The notes under the pieces were generated by a model. It searched no databases. It was not told the DNA's origin and saw nothing but the letters and a program-made list of their open reading frames with translations. This document shows positions 44,392 to 57,666 of a stretch of 64,000 nucleotides of DNA, one piece after another. Source of the DNA: Adiantum capillus-veneris. Taxonomy: Eukaryota > Streptophyta > Polypodiopsida > Polypodiales > Pteridaceae. Location of the stretch: positions 78,099,910-78,163,909 of the forward strand of contig CM043960.1 of assembly GCA_014529385.2 (NCBI GenBank), written 5' to 3'. Position 1 is the stretch's first letter. Every line of letters starts with the position of its first letter. Position numbers and translations under genes: made by a program.

Positions 44392-46360
44392 AGTTGTGTG
44401 CTTTGGACTGATTGTGAAGATCATGGATCATTCAAGAGGTAACTGGAGGCGTTGAAGCCGGCGGCATGATTTGGTGTCTGTCAAAACATTTTCCATTTTG
44501 ACAAGAGGTAAATTATCAACTCTGCAACAACTGGCATCCAATCCTGAGCACAATTCTATCAATATTGATTTTAACTTGAGCACCAATCCACTTGAACATA
44601 TCGTGTATTGTGGTGCAGTCCAATTAAGTCCAAGGTTTGTTGCGTATGCCTCAGGCAATGCAAAATTGGCAAAATTGGTGATAGTTTTGCTCACCTCATT
44701 GTTCCTAATAAAAAATCGATCAACTGGCGTGTTATGAATGGTGTTATTGCAAAATAGACTTTGCTAAAAACTATGCAGTGGAAGCAACATAATGGCCTCT
44801 TGTCTATGATCAATTTGTTGACCAAATTGCATCGGTTGAGTGCATTTTGATGAGCATGGAAGGAGGAACATTTTAATCAACTACACTAAGAAGTTTTGCT
44901 TGCAAGATGGTATTCACTTATAAGAACCATTTATATCATGTGCGTTCAAATGGTATTTAAAATATGGTTGGGATCGCTGCCGATGTAATTATGGTCCTTG
45001 GATGAGGTCATGGCTCAACACGAGCATGACAGGACATTGTATTTTTTTGGGTTGATTAATATAATTCACTCACAATTGTGAGTTTTGGAAAAAAAAATAA
45101 AATAAAATATGGTGAGGCAATAAAATGACCCTTTTTATGTTAAGCTCATGGTAAAATTTGTGAGGACGGCATTCACTATTGTGGAATACAAGGGTTTTGT
45201 CTTGATTGAATTTGGGTCGCCCCCACTTGATCACTTAAAGCATTATTGTGGCAACGATTATGTGAAACCAAAGTAATGCATTAAAAATTAGTAAAATTGG
45301 AAGTAATACTGAAGGACATGAAACATATGTTTAACATGAAAAAAGTTTCAAACATTAGCTTGCTACCCCACCTCATTGCAAAAATAAGAGTTTGGTTAGC
45401 GAAGGGATTCTCTTATTTGATAGCACAAGGTCACCCAATGCCTCATTATCTCACCCCTAACCATATCCATGGTAAATCAAAGGGGTCTATTGCTTGCCCA
45501 ACTAGGACATTTGAATGATAGCACTTTGGAGAACATGCTTGCATACAATATTTAGAAGCATATGTATTTATGCATGGATTTTAAATACGAATTGTACACG
45601 TATAAAGTAATTCTTCCTGGCTTGTAGCTTGCCATCTGATAGTCATACTGTGACTCAAGCACTTATTAGACTCACTTTCTTAAGCTCTAGCACCTTAGCC
45701 TCATCAAACAAGCATGGAAAGATGGTAGCATGGTGGTACATGTAATCAACACAATTGTAATCACGCTATTCCCAAACAATGGAGATACAATTGGACCCAT
45801 GACCTGTAGACACTATGTTGAATATTATACAAGCTAATGACTAAAGCCTCAGCCATGGAATCAATCAATCAGAGAGTGCAATATGGCATTGTGCAAGAAA
45901 GGATCATTCATGAAGCAATTCTTCATTTTAACATTACAATTGAGTCATTGCTCAGAAGCAAGAGGATCATGTTATGTTATCATGGATTTGGAAAAGGCAT
46001 ACTCAACAGCATGTGATGCAGAGCCGAGAGTACACTTGACCACTTCTAAAGACTGAAGTTTGCCTATGAGATAGCATGTTGTTTATGTGTGTGTCCTCAT
46101 GTATCCAAAAAAAGGGACAAAAGTGTTGAAAACAAACATGCTAAAAAATAATTACCTTGGTTGGTTATACATATATAGGAGAGATGCAAGGGATGGAGCT
46201 CTAACTCTAATGTAAAACCATATGCATAGTGGAATACAATCATGATGTGCAAAAGACTAGGTAGCTCCATTGTGGCGTGTGGGTGTGAGTGTGGTATGCC
46301 ATGCGCCACACAACAAGAGCACACCAAGATATTGGTATTGTAGCAATATCTACAAAGGCG
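44392..46360. other. Region downstream of the pectinesterase
   Basis: Contains the gene's 3' region and A/T-rich non-coding DNA. Frames up to 88 codons (for example 44471-44737) are not recognisable. No repeat was seen. Confidence 0.45.
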
Positions 46361-46585
46361 TGTTAGAGATTAATGTAATACAAGGGAACAATTGATGGTT
46401 GTAATTAACTAGGAAAAGATAAATAGAGAGCCCGCTCACATACTGAGGCAACTTGGTTTGATCCCATCTTTTTGCACTTCACAATATCTCTACAAGAATG
46501 CTACAATGCGTTATAGAAGATTAGTGCATTAATGGGCAAATGAACACATATAGTCGAGAAGGCATTGAGACGTTTATACTCAACA
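46361..46585 (-). repeat. Candidate 3' LTR of a minus-strand Copia relic
   Basis: Plus-strand edges tgttagag and ctcaaca give TG...CA, length 225 bp. It is followed by tract acttcccactta (46586-46597), which on the minus strand is a Copia polypurine tract, TAAGTGGGAAGT. The outer edge is less certain than the inner. Confidence 0.6.
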
Positions 46586-47394
46586 ACTTCCCACTTAAAG
46601 ATTATTGTGTGTTTAAGCAAGCTATCGACATACATACTATTCATGTAGAATCCCAGTTTTCTATAAGCACTCAACAATGCGCAAACTTCTTGGAGGGGTG
46701 CCTCTTGACCTCAATCACCTTGCAAGTGAAGTAATATTTCACATCCATGTGCTTTGCCTTGCATGAAACATTGGATTATGTGATAATAAGACATCATAGA
46801 ACTTTGACTAGCAATGCAAAACCAGATGTCTTGCAGCAATGCTTGGATCTCCCACTAGACGAGTGGATCTTTTAGTAATGCTTGATCTTCCACTAGATGA
46901 GTAATGTTTTGGTTTTCCATTAGACAAGTAAGCGATATAGATTTCTTCTTGGTCTTTGATGTAATAACATACTATGGTTGTATGATAGGGTAAGACATAA
47001 AACATTGTAAACAAGAGTGCAATGAAACTACATCTCCTAGGAATGTAAAGTCATAGCTTGACATAGATGTTGCATTGTCCACATTTCTTGCATAATGGAC
47101 ATTGAGGTAGCCAACAACATATGCATCTTTTCCTCTAAAGCAAGTTCACAACCCTTTTGTATTGTCTAGATATTTCATCACAAATGTCAATGCCTCCTAG
47201 AGCTTCTTGCAAAGATTTGTTCGTATATTTTCTTTTACGATTCCCATTGCAAATGCAATGTCGACACAAGTCCCAATAATGGCATACACATCAACGAACC
47301 AACAAAAATTGTCTAAGAGGCCTTTGCCATCAAACCCTTTTCTCATCTACTTTGGGACATTCTTCTTTTGCTAAGTTTACAGATGCAATGGAGT

Positions 47395-47440
<46 letters not shown>

Positions 47441-48250
47441 GCAAAACCCCTCCATAGTCAAATGTTGAGTACTATGCATATGTAGTCATTTGAAATAGGT
47501 AAAAATATTTTTTCTCATGCCTCTTATAATTTACATGCCTAGAATGTGAGTTGCTTTGCCCAAATCTTTCATGTCAAATTTCTCATGGAATTTAGGTTTT
47601 AAAGCATATCCTTCATGATCAATCTTTTGGGCTATGAGCTTATCATCCACAGACTAGGAGATCCAAATCCAAAAGACTACCATTGTAGCTTTTTTCATAA
47701 AGAGACAATTATTAGTTTTGCTTCATCTAAATCCTTCAAATTTCATAAATGCATCAAGAATGTGAAAGCATTCCCTTGGTGCCTATTTCAAGCCATAAAG
47801 ACTTCTCTAAAGCTTTCACAACGATTTGCCTTTGTGTTTCTCAATGAAACAATATGGTGCTGCATGTCATTATCCTCATGTAGATCACCTTGTAAGAATG
47901 TTGTTTTAACACATAATGGGCAGCTCATTGTCCTCTTTATCAATCAAAGCAAGAACTATTGACCACAGAGTAATCGTTTTGACAATTAGAGAAGGGTCCC
48001 TATCAGAATCTATTTCTTGATTCTTCTTGAATCCTTTGATATCAATCTAGCCTTAAGCTTAGGCTTCTTAGCACTAGGTGTGATCTTCAACTTGTAGACC
48101 CATTTATAAGGGAAATTGTTTTTCCCTTTTGGCAAGATATTAAGTCCCAAGTCTGATTCTTTTGCAAAGAATCCATTTCTTTGTACATAGCACACTCACA
48201 CTTAAGCTTTTCATCCCTCAACATAGCCTCATCATAACAAGAGGGCTCTA
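46586..48250 (-). pseudogene. Copia RT and RNase H relic
   Basis: Heavily decayed pol in the right order on the minus strand. The RT start is in 48195-48010 (LPKGKNNFPYKWVYKLK, LKARLISKD). RT block VKTTFLQGDLHED is near 47900 and broken SLYGLK-type sequence near 47800. RNase H is at about 47250-46850 (MKYLDNTKG, CFRGKDAYVVGYLN), and NPMFHAR is near 46770. Many stops and frameshifts, and a CT microsatellite (47399-47436) sits inside. Protein similarity is by eye. Confidence 0.75.
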
Positions 48251-48954
48251 TATAATTATCAACATCATGTAGTTTAAGCTCATCACAAACCGTGCAAGTG
48301 GTCTAGCAACATGTGCTAAGCATTGAGACCAAGCTAAGGTTTTCTTTTGTGCTCTACCAAAAGAAAACAACATACGAATTGGGATATTAAAAGTTCAGCC
48401 AACATGCAAGAGGAGGAGCTTGAAAACACACAACATGCTTGTATTACTTATTGTTGCTATGTTCAAAGTTAAATTATCCCTAGAGTCATGGGCATATACC
48501 AAATGTTGGAAGCGAAAAAAAACACTCGTAGAGAACAAAGAAAAAAAGAAATTCTGCTTTAAAAGGAATGTAATGAGTATTAGTTGTTGGCACTTACTAT
48601 GCAGAGAAGGGCCAAGTTATATGGACTCTAACAATCTGCAAGGAGGAGTAATGTCAAAGCTTTTCAATAAGCCCAAACTTCATTGATTCATTGAGTAGAT
48701 TCAAACTTCTCACAAGGGAGTGTATGCAAGAATACATTGGACAGGGTCATAAAGTTGTCGCATGTTGGCACACATGCAAAAGTTGATCCCTCGTATAGAG
48801 AATATCCCTCATATGAGGATAACCCATCTCCTTGTTATTAGTGAGGACATAAATTGGGCTCCTTGCTATTGCCCATAAATTTGAGTGTTGTCCACCAACA
48901 CTCAAATGCTTGAGCCAAGCACACTCTAGGTGTAGATATGAAATTTCCCAAAGA
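48251..48954. other. Unrecognised stretch, possibly more of the Copia relic
   Basis: No motif recognised. It lies where upstream pol of the relic would be. Confidence 0.3.
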
Positions 48955-49160
48955 ACGATCTTTTTTTTTGGGGTGGCTTTACCCCTGCAATAGGACAACT
49001 CATGGTACCTATCCAATGATAAAAGTTTCGCTTGATTGCCAGTCAAAGCTTTGCCCAAAAAACGATCTTTTTTTTTTGGGGTGGCTTTACCCCTGCAATA
49101 GGACAACTCATGGTACCTATCCAATGATAAAAATTTCGCTTGATCGCCAGTCAAAGCTTA
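48955..49160. repeat. 106-bp tandem duplication
   Basis: acgatcttttttttt begins at 48955 and 49061. The copies are nearly identical, so the event is recent. A 135-codon minus frame spans both but is not recognised. Confidence 0.93.
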
Positions 49161-50383
49161 ACCCTTGGGTTTTGCATAATAATGCCCATCTATGAGACTA
49201 AATTTTTTTTTGAATCTTGTAACACATCATCAAAGAAAAAAGCAAACAATTGAAGGACATGACATCAAAGTAGTCTTTGAAATTGCAAATCGAGAAGATG
49301 AAATCCTTTTTTTGTTTGAATTAAATACCCAAGAAAAATCAATATTTAGAACATGAATACAAATCAATGTTAAAATCAACATTATGCACTCTATTTTGGA
49401 AAATGAGTAGCATGCCAATCTTGTGAAAAATAATCCCAAATCAAATGTACACGGTCCTATTGCAATCTAAAAGACATGGTCCTCACATTTTCTAGACAAG
49501 TTGCTATCAAATTCACCACTGCCACGTTCATGCGCATTCAATTATGCATGTATTTTATCAAGCCAGTAAGCATGTGACTTCTTATTTAAACCTCGCTTCC
49601 TTTCCCTTTCAAAGAAAAACATACTTTTCATCCAATTTTGATAGTCCTAGAAATGTGAAATTGCTATTGTTAAGGTTCACATCAATTGGCCGGACACCCA
49701 TCTCACTGACCGTACTAACATTATCCATTATTTTGATCATATAGAACAATAGGGAGAGGTGATGGGTTAATCCTCGAACTGATTTCCATCAAAGAACTAT
49801 GTGCACTCGTCTCCTCCCTCACATGCACTCGCACTTTGCATGCATCGCACACGCACTCACAAATGATATTAGAGCTACGGTGGTGTCTTCCTTCCCTATG
49901 CGTGCACGAGCTTCAGAATGAGCTAAGGCTTGCAGCCTTAGGTGAAGGACACATCAAATATTGTACACTATGCTAAGCTTTTGCAGACTATACAAAACCT
50001 TGAATAGAGGAGCTTCAAAGCTGGAATCGAATACATAGTAGTGAAGTGGAGAGCTCAGAGTAGGTGAGAGAGAGAGAGAGGGCGCTAGAATTTGCATATG
50101 CACACATGTGCGCAGTTTTAGGTCAAAATTTGGTTCCGGTTGTTGTTGCAGCTTCTTCGTCATCCTAGAAGTATTTTCATTAGGCGTCCTAAAGTTTTAT
50201 CCCCCTTTCAAAGTCGTTTATACGCTCAAAATTTCCATTTTAGCAGCATAGTAGAAGATAGTTTTCAGCCATTTTCAACATCAGATTCTAGACTCTTGAT
50301 GCTTCTCCGACAATCGACATCGGCTTTGGTGATACATGGAGATTAGGTGCTTCTTCTCTCGCATAGGAGAAAGAAAACCAGGG

Positions 50384-50423
<40 letters not shown>

Positions 50424-51772
50424 ATGTGAATCTGTGAGTTCTCCTCGCGGCATCAGATACACACACACTCTGATTTTTGGCTTCGACAACTCTAACATGT
50501 TTGAGCAGGCAAGACACTTCTGTCCAATGGTGGAAGTTGACATTGACACCAAGTTTTCTAAACATCGACAACCCATTTTCTTGGCTTGTGGCATTGGCTT
50601 CTTCTTCGACATCAACGTGCACGGGTGAGGTGCCCAACATTGACATCGACTTCGGCACTCTTTGGCATTGTAGAGAGCAAGACAAAGAGATAATTGGTAG
50701 GTAGTGGGAGACATGTTATAGATTATCGTTAACAATAATTCTATTCGTTTGTGAGAGCAAATTTGGATTACCATATGCATGTTTGGCATTGATGTATGTT
50801 CGTTGTGGTTTCAAAGAGTTTGATTGCTCATGCATAGCCATTGATGGCTTCTTAGAGACAACTCTTAGATACAAATCCATAGAGGCACAGGGACAATCAT
50901 GGGTTCTTTTGACGCAACATATCTACAAGCATTTTTGACACTTAACATGCATTAGGTTTCATGCTTATGGATTATGCGTATGTTGACACGGATTTTATGT
51001 TTTGAGCTCTGCAACAAAGAGCATTCTACTCCTCCCATGGAGCTACTTTCTGTGATCTTTGCTTGCACACTTATTGGCCCCTATGTGAGCATATTTGCTT
51101 CCAAAGAGCCCTTTCTAAGATTGTGGGTAGTCGTGTCTGCATAGACTTTTGTGGGGGTCATTCTTGAGGGATGTTCTATGTAATCATGTTAATTTATCAC
51201 GTGAATTCAACAAGAGGGGCTTTTAATTTAGTCAAATTAATAGCGATACACTAACAAAAAGGGTAATTTTATTCATTCAAACATATTAAAAAAGGGGTTT
51301 TCAAAATACCCCTCAAACACATGTTATATAGGGAGATTCTAAAGTGCACACCTCAAGGGATCATTGCGTGAGGTTTTTTGAAGCCGAGTATTGAGGGTTA
51401 GGTTACTCAGTGTGAGATGGATTAGGTTTCTGAAGATTTTCATTTGTGGCCTTGCAATAGGACATGTATAAATGGGCATAGGTGTTTGATACCAAGTTGG
51501 ACTTTTGTCAACAATTCTTTTGAGAAATATATGCTAGTTTATGCCTATCAGCACTCTGTTTACAATTTATGTGAGTGCGTGTGTGAGAGGATGTGTGTGT
51601 GTGTGCGTGCGTGCGCAGTGCGATGCGTGCGAGGAAGGGGAGGAGAACAAGATAGTGTGGACGGAGCAACCTCACAAAGAAGTAACTCAAGTGAGTGAGG
51701 TGCTCCTTATTCTTATGTATAGAAAGAATAAGGAGATGTGTATACATAGGGGACGGGCGGCCGGACATAGAA
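49161..51772. other. Non-coding stretch
   Basis: No gene recognised. A TC microsatellite lies at about 50388-50424. A short inverted repeat, ccttattctt ... agaataagg, lies at about 51705-51733. Confidence 0.45.
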
Positions 51773-52084
51773 CGTTCGGCCTCGAGCAAAGGTGTAGCAC
51801 CTTTACCCCAACAATCTCCCACTTAAAGGTGATGCACCGCTAAATGAGACCTACTAGCTAAACTACTAGTATGCATAGGAAAATTAGGTGAGAGACTCTC
51901 TCAACCTATGCGCACTGACTCACTCTGCACACTAGACGTCCGGCCCGGGCAAAGTCGCAGCGCCTTTACCCCAAGAAACTCCCACTTCAATGCACCGATA
52001 AGTGAGGCCTACTAGCTAAACTACTAGTATGTACAAGAAACTAGGTGAGAGACTCTCTGAACCAATGCCCATCGGCTCACTCTG
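51773..52084. repeat. ~165-bp tandem duplication at the LTR edge of a minus Copia relic
   Basis: cgttcggcctcgagcaaagg (51773) recurs as cgtccggcccgggcaaag (51938). Each copy continues through cctttacccca, a polypurine-type tract and ctactagctaaactactagt. Confidence 0.85.
51814..51826 (-). other. Copia polypurine tract
   Basis: Minus-strand AAGTGGGAGAT lies right before TGTTGGGGTAAAGG, the classical Copia tract and LTR start, so the LTR extends left from 51813. A mutated second copy lies at about 51978-51990. Confidence 0.75.
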
Positions 52085-52726
52085 TCAATTTAGCTGTGCG
52101 TACCCATGCTAGAGCCTGCATGTAAATCCCACAAACTAATCTGTATGTTTTGTAAAGCTCCACAAAGGATCATGCTAGTATCAGACACCGCACGACTGAC
52201 TATCCCTACTGCAAATGCTCCCACTATACAGCTGTTAGATCGGGCCTTGATACTAATAAGTCGAACATGAGACACTTAAACGCTGACAAAATCTGCACAA
52301 ACCTGGCTATACTCGCCTCCCCTAAGCTATCTGCAATCATTACATCATCAAGACTACCCATCGCGTATGGATGTGTCAACATCGACACTAGGGAAGCAAC
52401 GTCCCTCTCACCGATAGGCAAAAATGTGTGTCTTGGCACCAACTCATCAGCCTCTAATATGAGCATGTAAAAAGATCCATATCTGTAAGCTCTGTCTGTG
52501 TCTCTAGGGACCAGACCTGCTCTACCTCTACCTGCATAAAATTTGACAATACCTGATGTGTCTCATCAGAGCATTGCCGCTCTATCTCTGTCTCTACAGA
52601 GTCTACTAGCATGTCCTGCATAGCTAAATGCTTTGTCTCTTGAGCATGATGGAGATCAATGGCAAAAGAGACACGTCTTGTCTCTCGCTCAAATCATGCC
52701 ATCAACAAAATCGAGACTACTCCGCC

Positions 52727-53460
52727 TTAAACCTCAGACACATGCATAGGATATACCAGGCTACTGCGGGCTCGTCTGGCAATCACTAGTGAGCCGCAAT
52801 GCATCTGGAAATACTGCTCTCTAAGTAATATCTGAAAAACAAAGTCTGCTAACTTTTTCAATGAGATCAAGCTCTGTCTCATGTGAGGAACATAGCGGAC
52901 ATGCCATAGCGTGTATGATGCACCACTAGGCAAAGACAAACAAACGTCTCTTGCACCCTCTATGTCAAACGGCGAACCATCGGCCAAGTGCACACAACCA
53001 AGTCTCCCACTAGAAAATGTGTTGAACCACTCATGACATGGTGTGATGTGGAAAGAAACATCGCTATCTAGTTACCACTGTGGAAAAAGTGTGCTATCCA
53101 TTGACATATTTGCAAGAGGTACACTCAAGGCAAGCGTGACATCACCGTCACTAGCATAGACTACCACTGGAACTGCCTCTCTAACATGTATCAAAGTTGT
53201 GTTTGTATCTTGCATACACTTCCACTATTGTCTCATACGTCTGAAACAATGACGTCTAATGTGCCCTGTGTGACCGCAATGCCAACAACACAAGTATCGG
53301 CAAGAACGAGACCGCCGTCTCTCAAAAGTCACTGTAGTGGACTCTACACTATCACACATATCTACAACCATAAGTGAATGGCTAAGAACCAAAGTATGGC
53401 AAGTAATGTGGGAGAAATCTAGGAGAATCTCCTCTATAAAGTGAGCAAAACCTCAAGTAC
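52727..53460 (-). pseudogene. Copia gag end and protease relic
   Basis: The minus strand has a zinc knuckle CWHCGHTGHIRRHC (53246-53287), then WxLDSDVSFHITPCHEWF (about 53000-53075), the Copia protease start with Asp-Ser-Asp for Asp-Ser-Gly and a stop beside it, then VHLADGSPFDIEGARDV and LWHVRYVPHMRQSLISL. Integrase, RT and RNase H do not follow: only ~900 bp, with unrecognised frames (52466-52090), separate it from the polypurine tract. It is therefore an internally deleted or gag-protease-only copy. Confidence 0.78.
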
Positions 53461-54194
53461 AATCTCTACCATAAACCATAACACTACTCAATGCCAATGA
53501 GTAAAAATACCAAAATGGCTCCACATTTTCACATACAATGGCAATCCGCACTCAACGTACATCAACAGAGTGACCGTGCATAAGCAAGTGCCAAAAGAGT
53601 TGCAATTTGGAAACTTGATCAATGCAAAAATAATGCTCTCAAGAGAGCTCACCGACACTTGAAAGTGCTCGCCAAAATGCATGTATAATGGGCAACAACC
53701 ATGTGCCATCACCATATATATGCAAACCATCTGCAAAGACCATGAATCCAAGCACAAAATCACTGCCAAAGTATCATGCGAAAACTTGTGAAAGAAGCTC
53801 CACGTGTGTGCTCCAAAAATCATGTCCCTCAAGAGACCGCTTCGATGGTGTGTAAACTCCTCGGTGACTCTTTGCCCAAATCTACCAAAAAATTCTCAAA
53901 CCACAAGCTTTGCACAAGTTGAAATTGCAGCTTCAACTCAAAATTTATGCACCTAACTTCGAGCACCTGCTGTGCTCCCAAAAGTGCATCAAACTCGCAC
54001 ACTATGCAAAAATAAAAAACCTACAATTTTTGCATACAGTCAGTTTGAGCCGAATATCAGCAAAACAGTGAGGAAAAGTTTCTTCTGCAAATTTCTTGAC
54101 CACGTCTAAATGAATGGGCATAGTAGGAAGAATATTCAGATTTGTCTTCTATAAGGGAAGAAAGGAATCTGAAAACAGTGCTGCTACGCTCACA
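53461..54194. other. Probable remaining gag of the minus Copia relic
   Basis: No clear motif and no primer site. By position it should hold the gag N-terminal part and 5' leader of the preceding relic. Confidence 0.3.
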
Positions 54195-55620
54195 GTTTTT
54201 AGGGCAACACCTTCACTTACACCCAATCTTCCACACTCCTATCTGAGCTTCCGCAAGAGTATGGTGATAAGGGTAAAAAGAAGATGCATTGCCATTATTG
54301 TAAAGCTAATGATCACTTGATCAAGTCGTGTCCTAAGTTGAAGGCCAAAGAGGCTAAGAAGAAAGAGGGTGGTTCCACTGCAAATGCTGGTTCCACTACA
54401 AATGCAGCCATTGTTGAGTCTTTTGTGAAAGGAGACTGTGATGCTGATGTTGATGCAGAATGGGCTTTTAGCATAGAGTGCACTTACAATCCTGCTGTCC
54501 ATGATGCATGCTTGTCAGTTGCTGCAGATTCACATGTGTGGTATTTTGATAGTGGTGCTACAAAGCACATTACCTCACATCGTGAATTGTTTACCTCTCT
54601 CGAGTCTGTCCCTCATGTGAATTCAGTCACTTGTGCCAACAATGCCTCTTATCCGGTTCACAGAGTTGGAAAGAATGTGCTTATTGCTACAAATGGCAGT
54701 TCTTTCACACTTGTTGATGCACTTTATGTACCTGGGATCAAGAAGAATCTCTTGTCTGTATCCACACTTGCTAGACTTAGACTCGTAGTCAAATTTGTGG
54801 ATGGCAAATGTACAGTTCATGATCTCAGTTTTGGTGATGAAATTGTTGCATCTGGCCTTTTGTGCCGTGGGTTGTATAAGCTCACTTTGTATGACAAGTG
54901 TGGACAAAATTTTGCAAATGCTATTGCAGATTCTAAGGCTATTTCAGATGCAAAACTTTGGCATGCATGTTCTGGTCATCTAAATTTTTCCAGTTTGCTA
55001 CGTTTGCAGAAATCTGATAAAGTTGCTTCTTTGCCACGTATTTTGGGTAAGATGCAGCGTTCTAAGTTTCCAAAGGATGGTTCAGTTCGGGCCACATGCA
55101 GGTTGCAACTTGTGCATAGTGATGTTTGTGGGCCCATGCAAACTCCATCCTTGGGCAATTACCTTTACTTCGTGACTTTTATTGATGATTACTCCAGGCA
55201 TGCATGGGTATTTCCGCTTAAAGCAAAGCCCGAAGTTTTTATGTGCTTCAAACAATTTCTGGCTATGGCTGAAAATGTCTCGAAATGTACTATGTGCACC
55301 CTCCATTCCGATCGAGGGGGGGAGTATATGTCTCATGAATTTAAAGCATTTATGGCTAGTCATGGGATAAAACACCAATGTACAGTGCCGTATACACCTC
55401 AGCAAAATGGTGTTGGTGAGAGGAAAAACAGGTCACTGACGGAAATGGCACGATGTATGGTCAAAAGTCAAGCTTTGCCGCATTCTTTTTGGCTTGAGGC
55501 CATCATGTGTGCCACTTATGTACTAAATAGGTGTCCTACAAAAGCTTTGCAGTCTATTACTCCATATGAAGCATGGCATGATAGAAAGCCTTCTATTGAG
55601 CACATGCGTGTTTTGGCTGT
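54195..55620 (+). pseudogene. Copia gag end, protease and integrase
   Basis: Frame: zinc knuckle CHYCKANDHLIKSC (about 54286-54327), protease WYFDSGATKHIT, pre-integrase LWHACSGHLN, and integrase core with Asp 55121 (HSDVCGP), Asp 55310 (HSDRGGE) and Glu 55418 (GVGERKN), giving DD35E. The frame is intact to about 55615, where a shift occurs; the sequence beyond in this frame is not real. Confidence 0.9.
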
Positions 55621-56542
55621 TTGGCATATGCTTTGGTGCCACAAACACAACGCACAAAATTGGATGATAAGGCCATCAAATGTATTTTTGTTGGTTATAG
55701 TGTTGAAAGCAAAGGTTACATGTTATATCATCCGCAAACAAAGCGTATTCTGGTTTCACGGGATGTAGTGTTTGTGGAAGATTCTATTCAGCCCTTGCTG
55801 TCATGTACTAGAGACAATAATATAAGCTCACAGGACATTTATGACACCTTGTTGCCTCTTTTCAGTGGTGGAAATACGAATGTAATTTCCAATGAGGCAA
55901 ATGTACAGCCTATGGGGGTTTCAGCCTATTACTGATGCAGATGTACATGATGTACTTGATGAGGAAAGGGCTGAAAATGAGCATAGAAGTATGCCAAAAT
56001 GGCTGGTGCACACTTTGCGTGACAATAAATTGGATGCACCTTTGCCTAGTCGTACTCATTCAAGCTCTCGCCATGCATCTTATGCATCAGATTGTTATGC
56101 TTTGGCTGTGTCTAGCTTACATGATGTTGAGGAGCCTCTGTCTTTTGATAAAGCACAGAATTCAGAAAATTGGATGGCTGCCATGCAATTAGAATATGAT
56201 GCACTTATAGAAAATGACACATGGACTTTATGTGATTTGCCTCCTGGCAAAAAGACCATTGGTACGAAGTGGGTTTACAAGTTGAAACGCAAGCCGGATG
56301 GTGAGATCGATTGCCATAAGGCTCGACTTGTTGCAAAGGGTTATGCACAACAGAAAGGCATTGATTATGAAGAAACTTTTGCTCCCACTTGTCGTATGAC
56401 TACTGTGCATTTTCTATATGCATTGGCAGCTCATTTTGGTTGGGATGTACATCAATTAGACATAAAAGAACAAGAGGACAAAGTGTGCAGATGTAAGAAG
56501 GCTTTGTATGGGGTTGAAGAAATCTCCTCGTGCTTGGTATGA
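55621..56542 (+). pseudogene. Copia integrase tail and RT N-terminal part
   Basis: The first frame (55621-55935) has CIFVGYSVESKGYMLY and SRDVVFVEDS. A frameshift near 55905 leads to 55935-56542 with the acidic linker, NDTWTLCDLPPGKKTIGT, KWVYKLKRKPDGEI and ARLVAKGYAQQKGIDYEETF. After HQLDIKEQ the block usually reading AFLNGDL...QPPGF is missing, about 30 residues, before KVCRCKKALYG. Confidence 0.87.
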
Positions 56543-57591
56543 GAAAGTTGACACTCATTTGGTCAAAGGAGGCTTTTGTAACAGTCCAACCGAAAGCACA
56601 TTGTATGTAAAGCGTGAGGGTGATGTACTTCTCATTGTGGTTCTTTATGTCAATGATTTGCTGATCACTAGACCAAATGAGAGACATATTGCTGAATTTA
56701 AGGCTGATTTGAATGCTACTTTCAAGATGAAAGATTTGGGGCTGTTGCATCATTACTTGGGTATAAAGTTTAAGCAGTGTGATGGTGGTATTGCCTTGTG
56801 TCAGAAAAGTTACATAGAGACATTGCTATGTAAGTTTGGACTTGAGGATTGCAAACCTATTACCACTCCCATGAAAACAGGTTTGAATTTCAGTCTACAT
56901 GATGCTGGCGATCCTGCTGATGTCACTCTTTACCAAACTGCTATTGGCTGCCTCATTTATGTATGCAACACGAGGCCGGATATTCAGTTTGCAGTCTCAC
57001 ATGTCAGCAGATTTATGCATAGCCCAGGGTCTAAGCATTGGCAGGCTGTCAAGAGGATTTTCCGCTACCTTAGTGGCACTTTACATCTTGGCTTGTTTAT
57101 TCCAAGGGGGGATCATTGCCGCCAGACTTACATGCTTTTTTGGACTCAGATTGGGCTGGTTGTTTTGAACACGAGTGTCCATAAGTGGTTTTTGTTTCAT
57201 GCTTGGCAGTTCATGTATATCATGGTTGAGCAAGAAGTAACCTACTGTGGCCACTTCGAGTTGTGAGGCTAAGTACAGGGCAGTCTTCACAGAGTGTGTA
57301 TGGCTCAGACGCCTTATGGCTGATTTGGGTGTTGGACAGGACACTGCCAATACTATCTACACTGACAGTCAGAGTGCATTGGCAGTTGCGAGGAACCCAA
57401 TTTTTCATGCTCGCACAAAGCACATTGAGGTGCATTACCACTATGTCAGGGAGAGGCTCTCAGCAGGACAGATAAGCTTGGCTTATGTGCCAACATAGGA
57501 AAACCTTGCAAATCTTTTCACAAAGGCATTGTCTCGTGAGAAGCTTGAAGCTTTCCACAAAGCTTTGGGCTTACTCCCCTTTGTGGACTGA
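56508..57591 (+). pseudogene. Copia RT C-terminal part and RNase H
   Basis: SPRAWYEKVDTHLVKGGF leads to YVNDLLIT (56646-56657), where the catalytic YVDD has Asn for its first Asp. MKDLGLLHHYLGIKF and TRPDIQFAVSHVSRFMH follow. A frameshift near 57090 moves RNase H to the frame with ATSSCEAKYRAVFTE and YTDSQSALAVARNP, a TAG at 57496-57498, and the terminal LFTKALSREKLE, ending at 57591. Confidence 0.88.
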
Positions 57592-57666
57592 TCATGTCCT
57601 CAGGGCATGGCACTTCCCTTTACTCATGTGCCAGCTCTCATTCACCGCATCACTCCAGGGGGGATT

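Noticed and set aside
44471-44737. Extra pectinesterase exon
   Set aside because: The upstream exon already ends in a stop after the expected C-terminus, and this frame has no pectinesterase motif.
48747-49154. 135-codon minus-strand frame with an internal protein repeat
   Set aside because: The protein repeat is just the 106-bp DNA duplication. No known domain.
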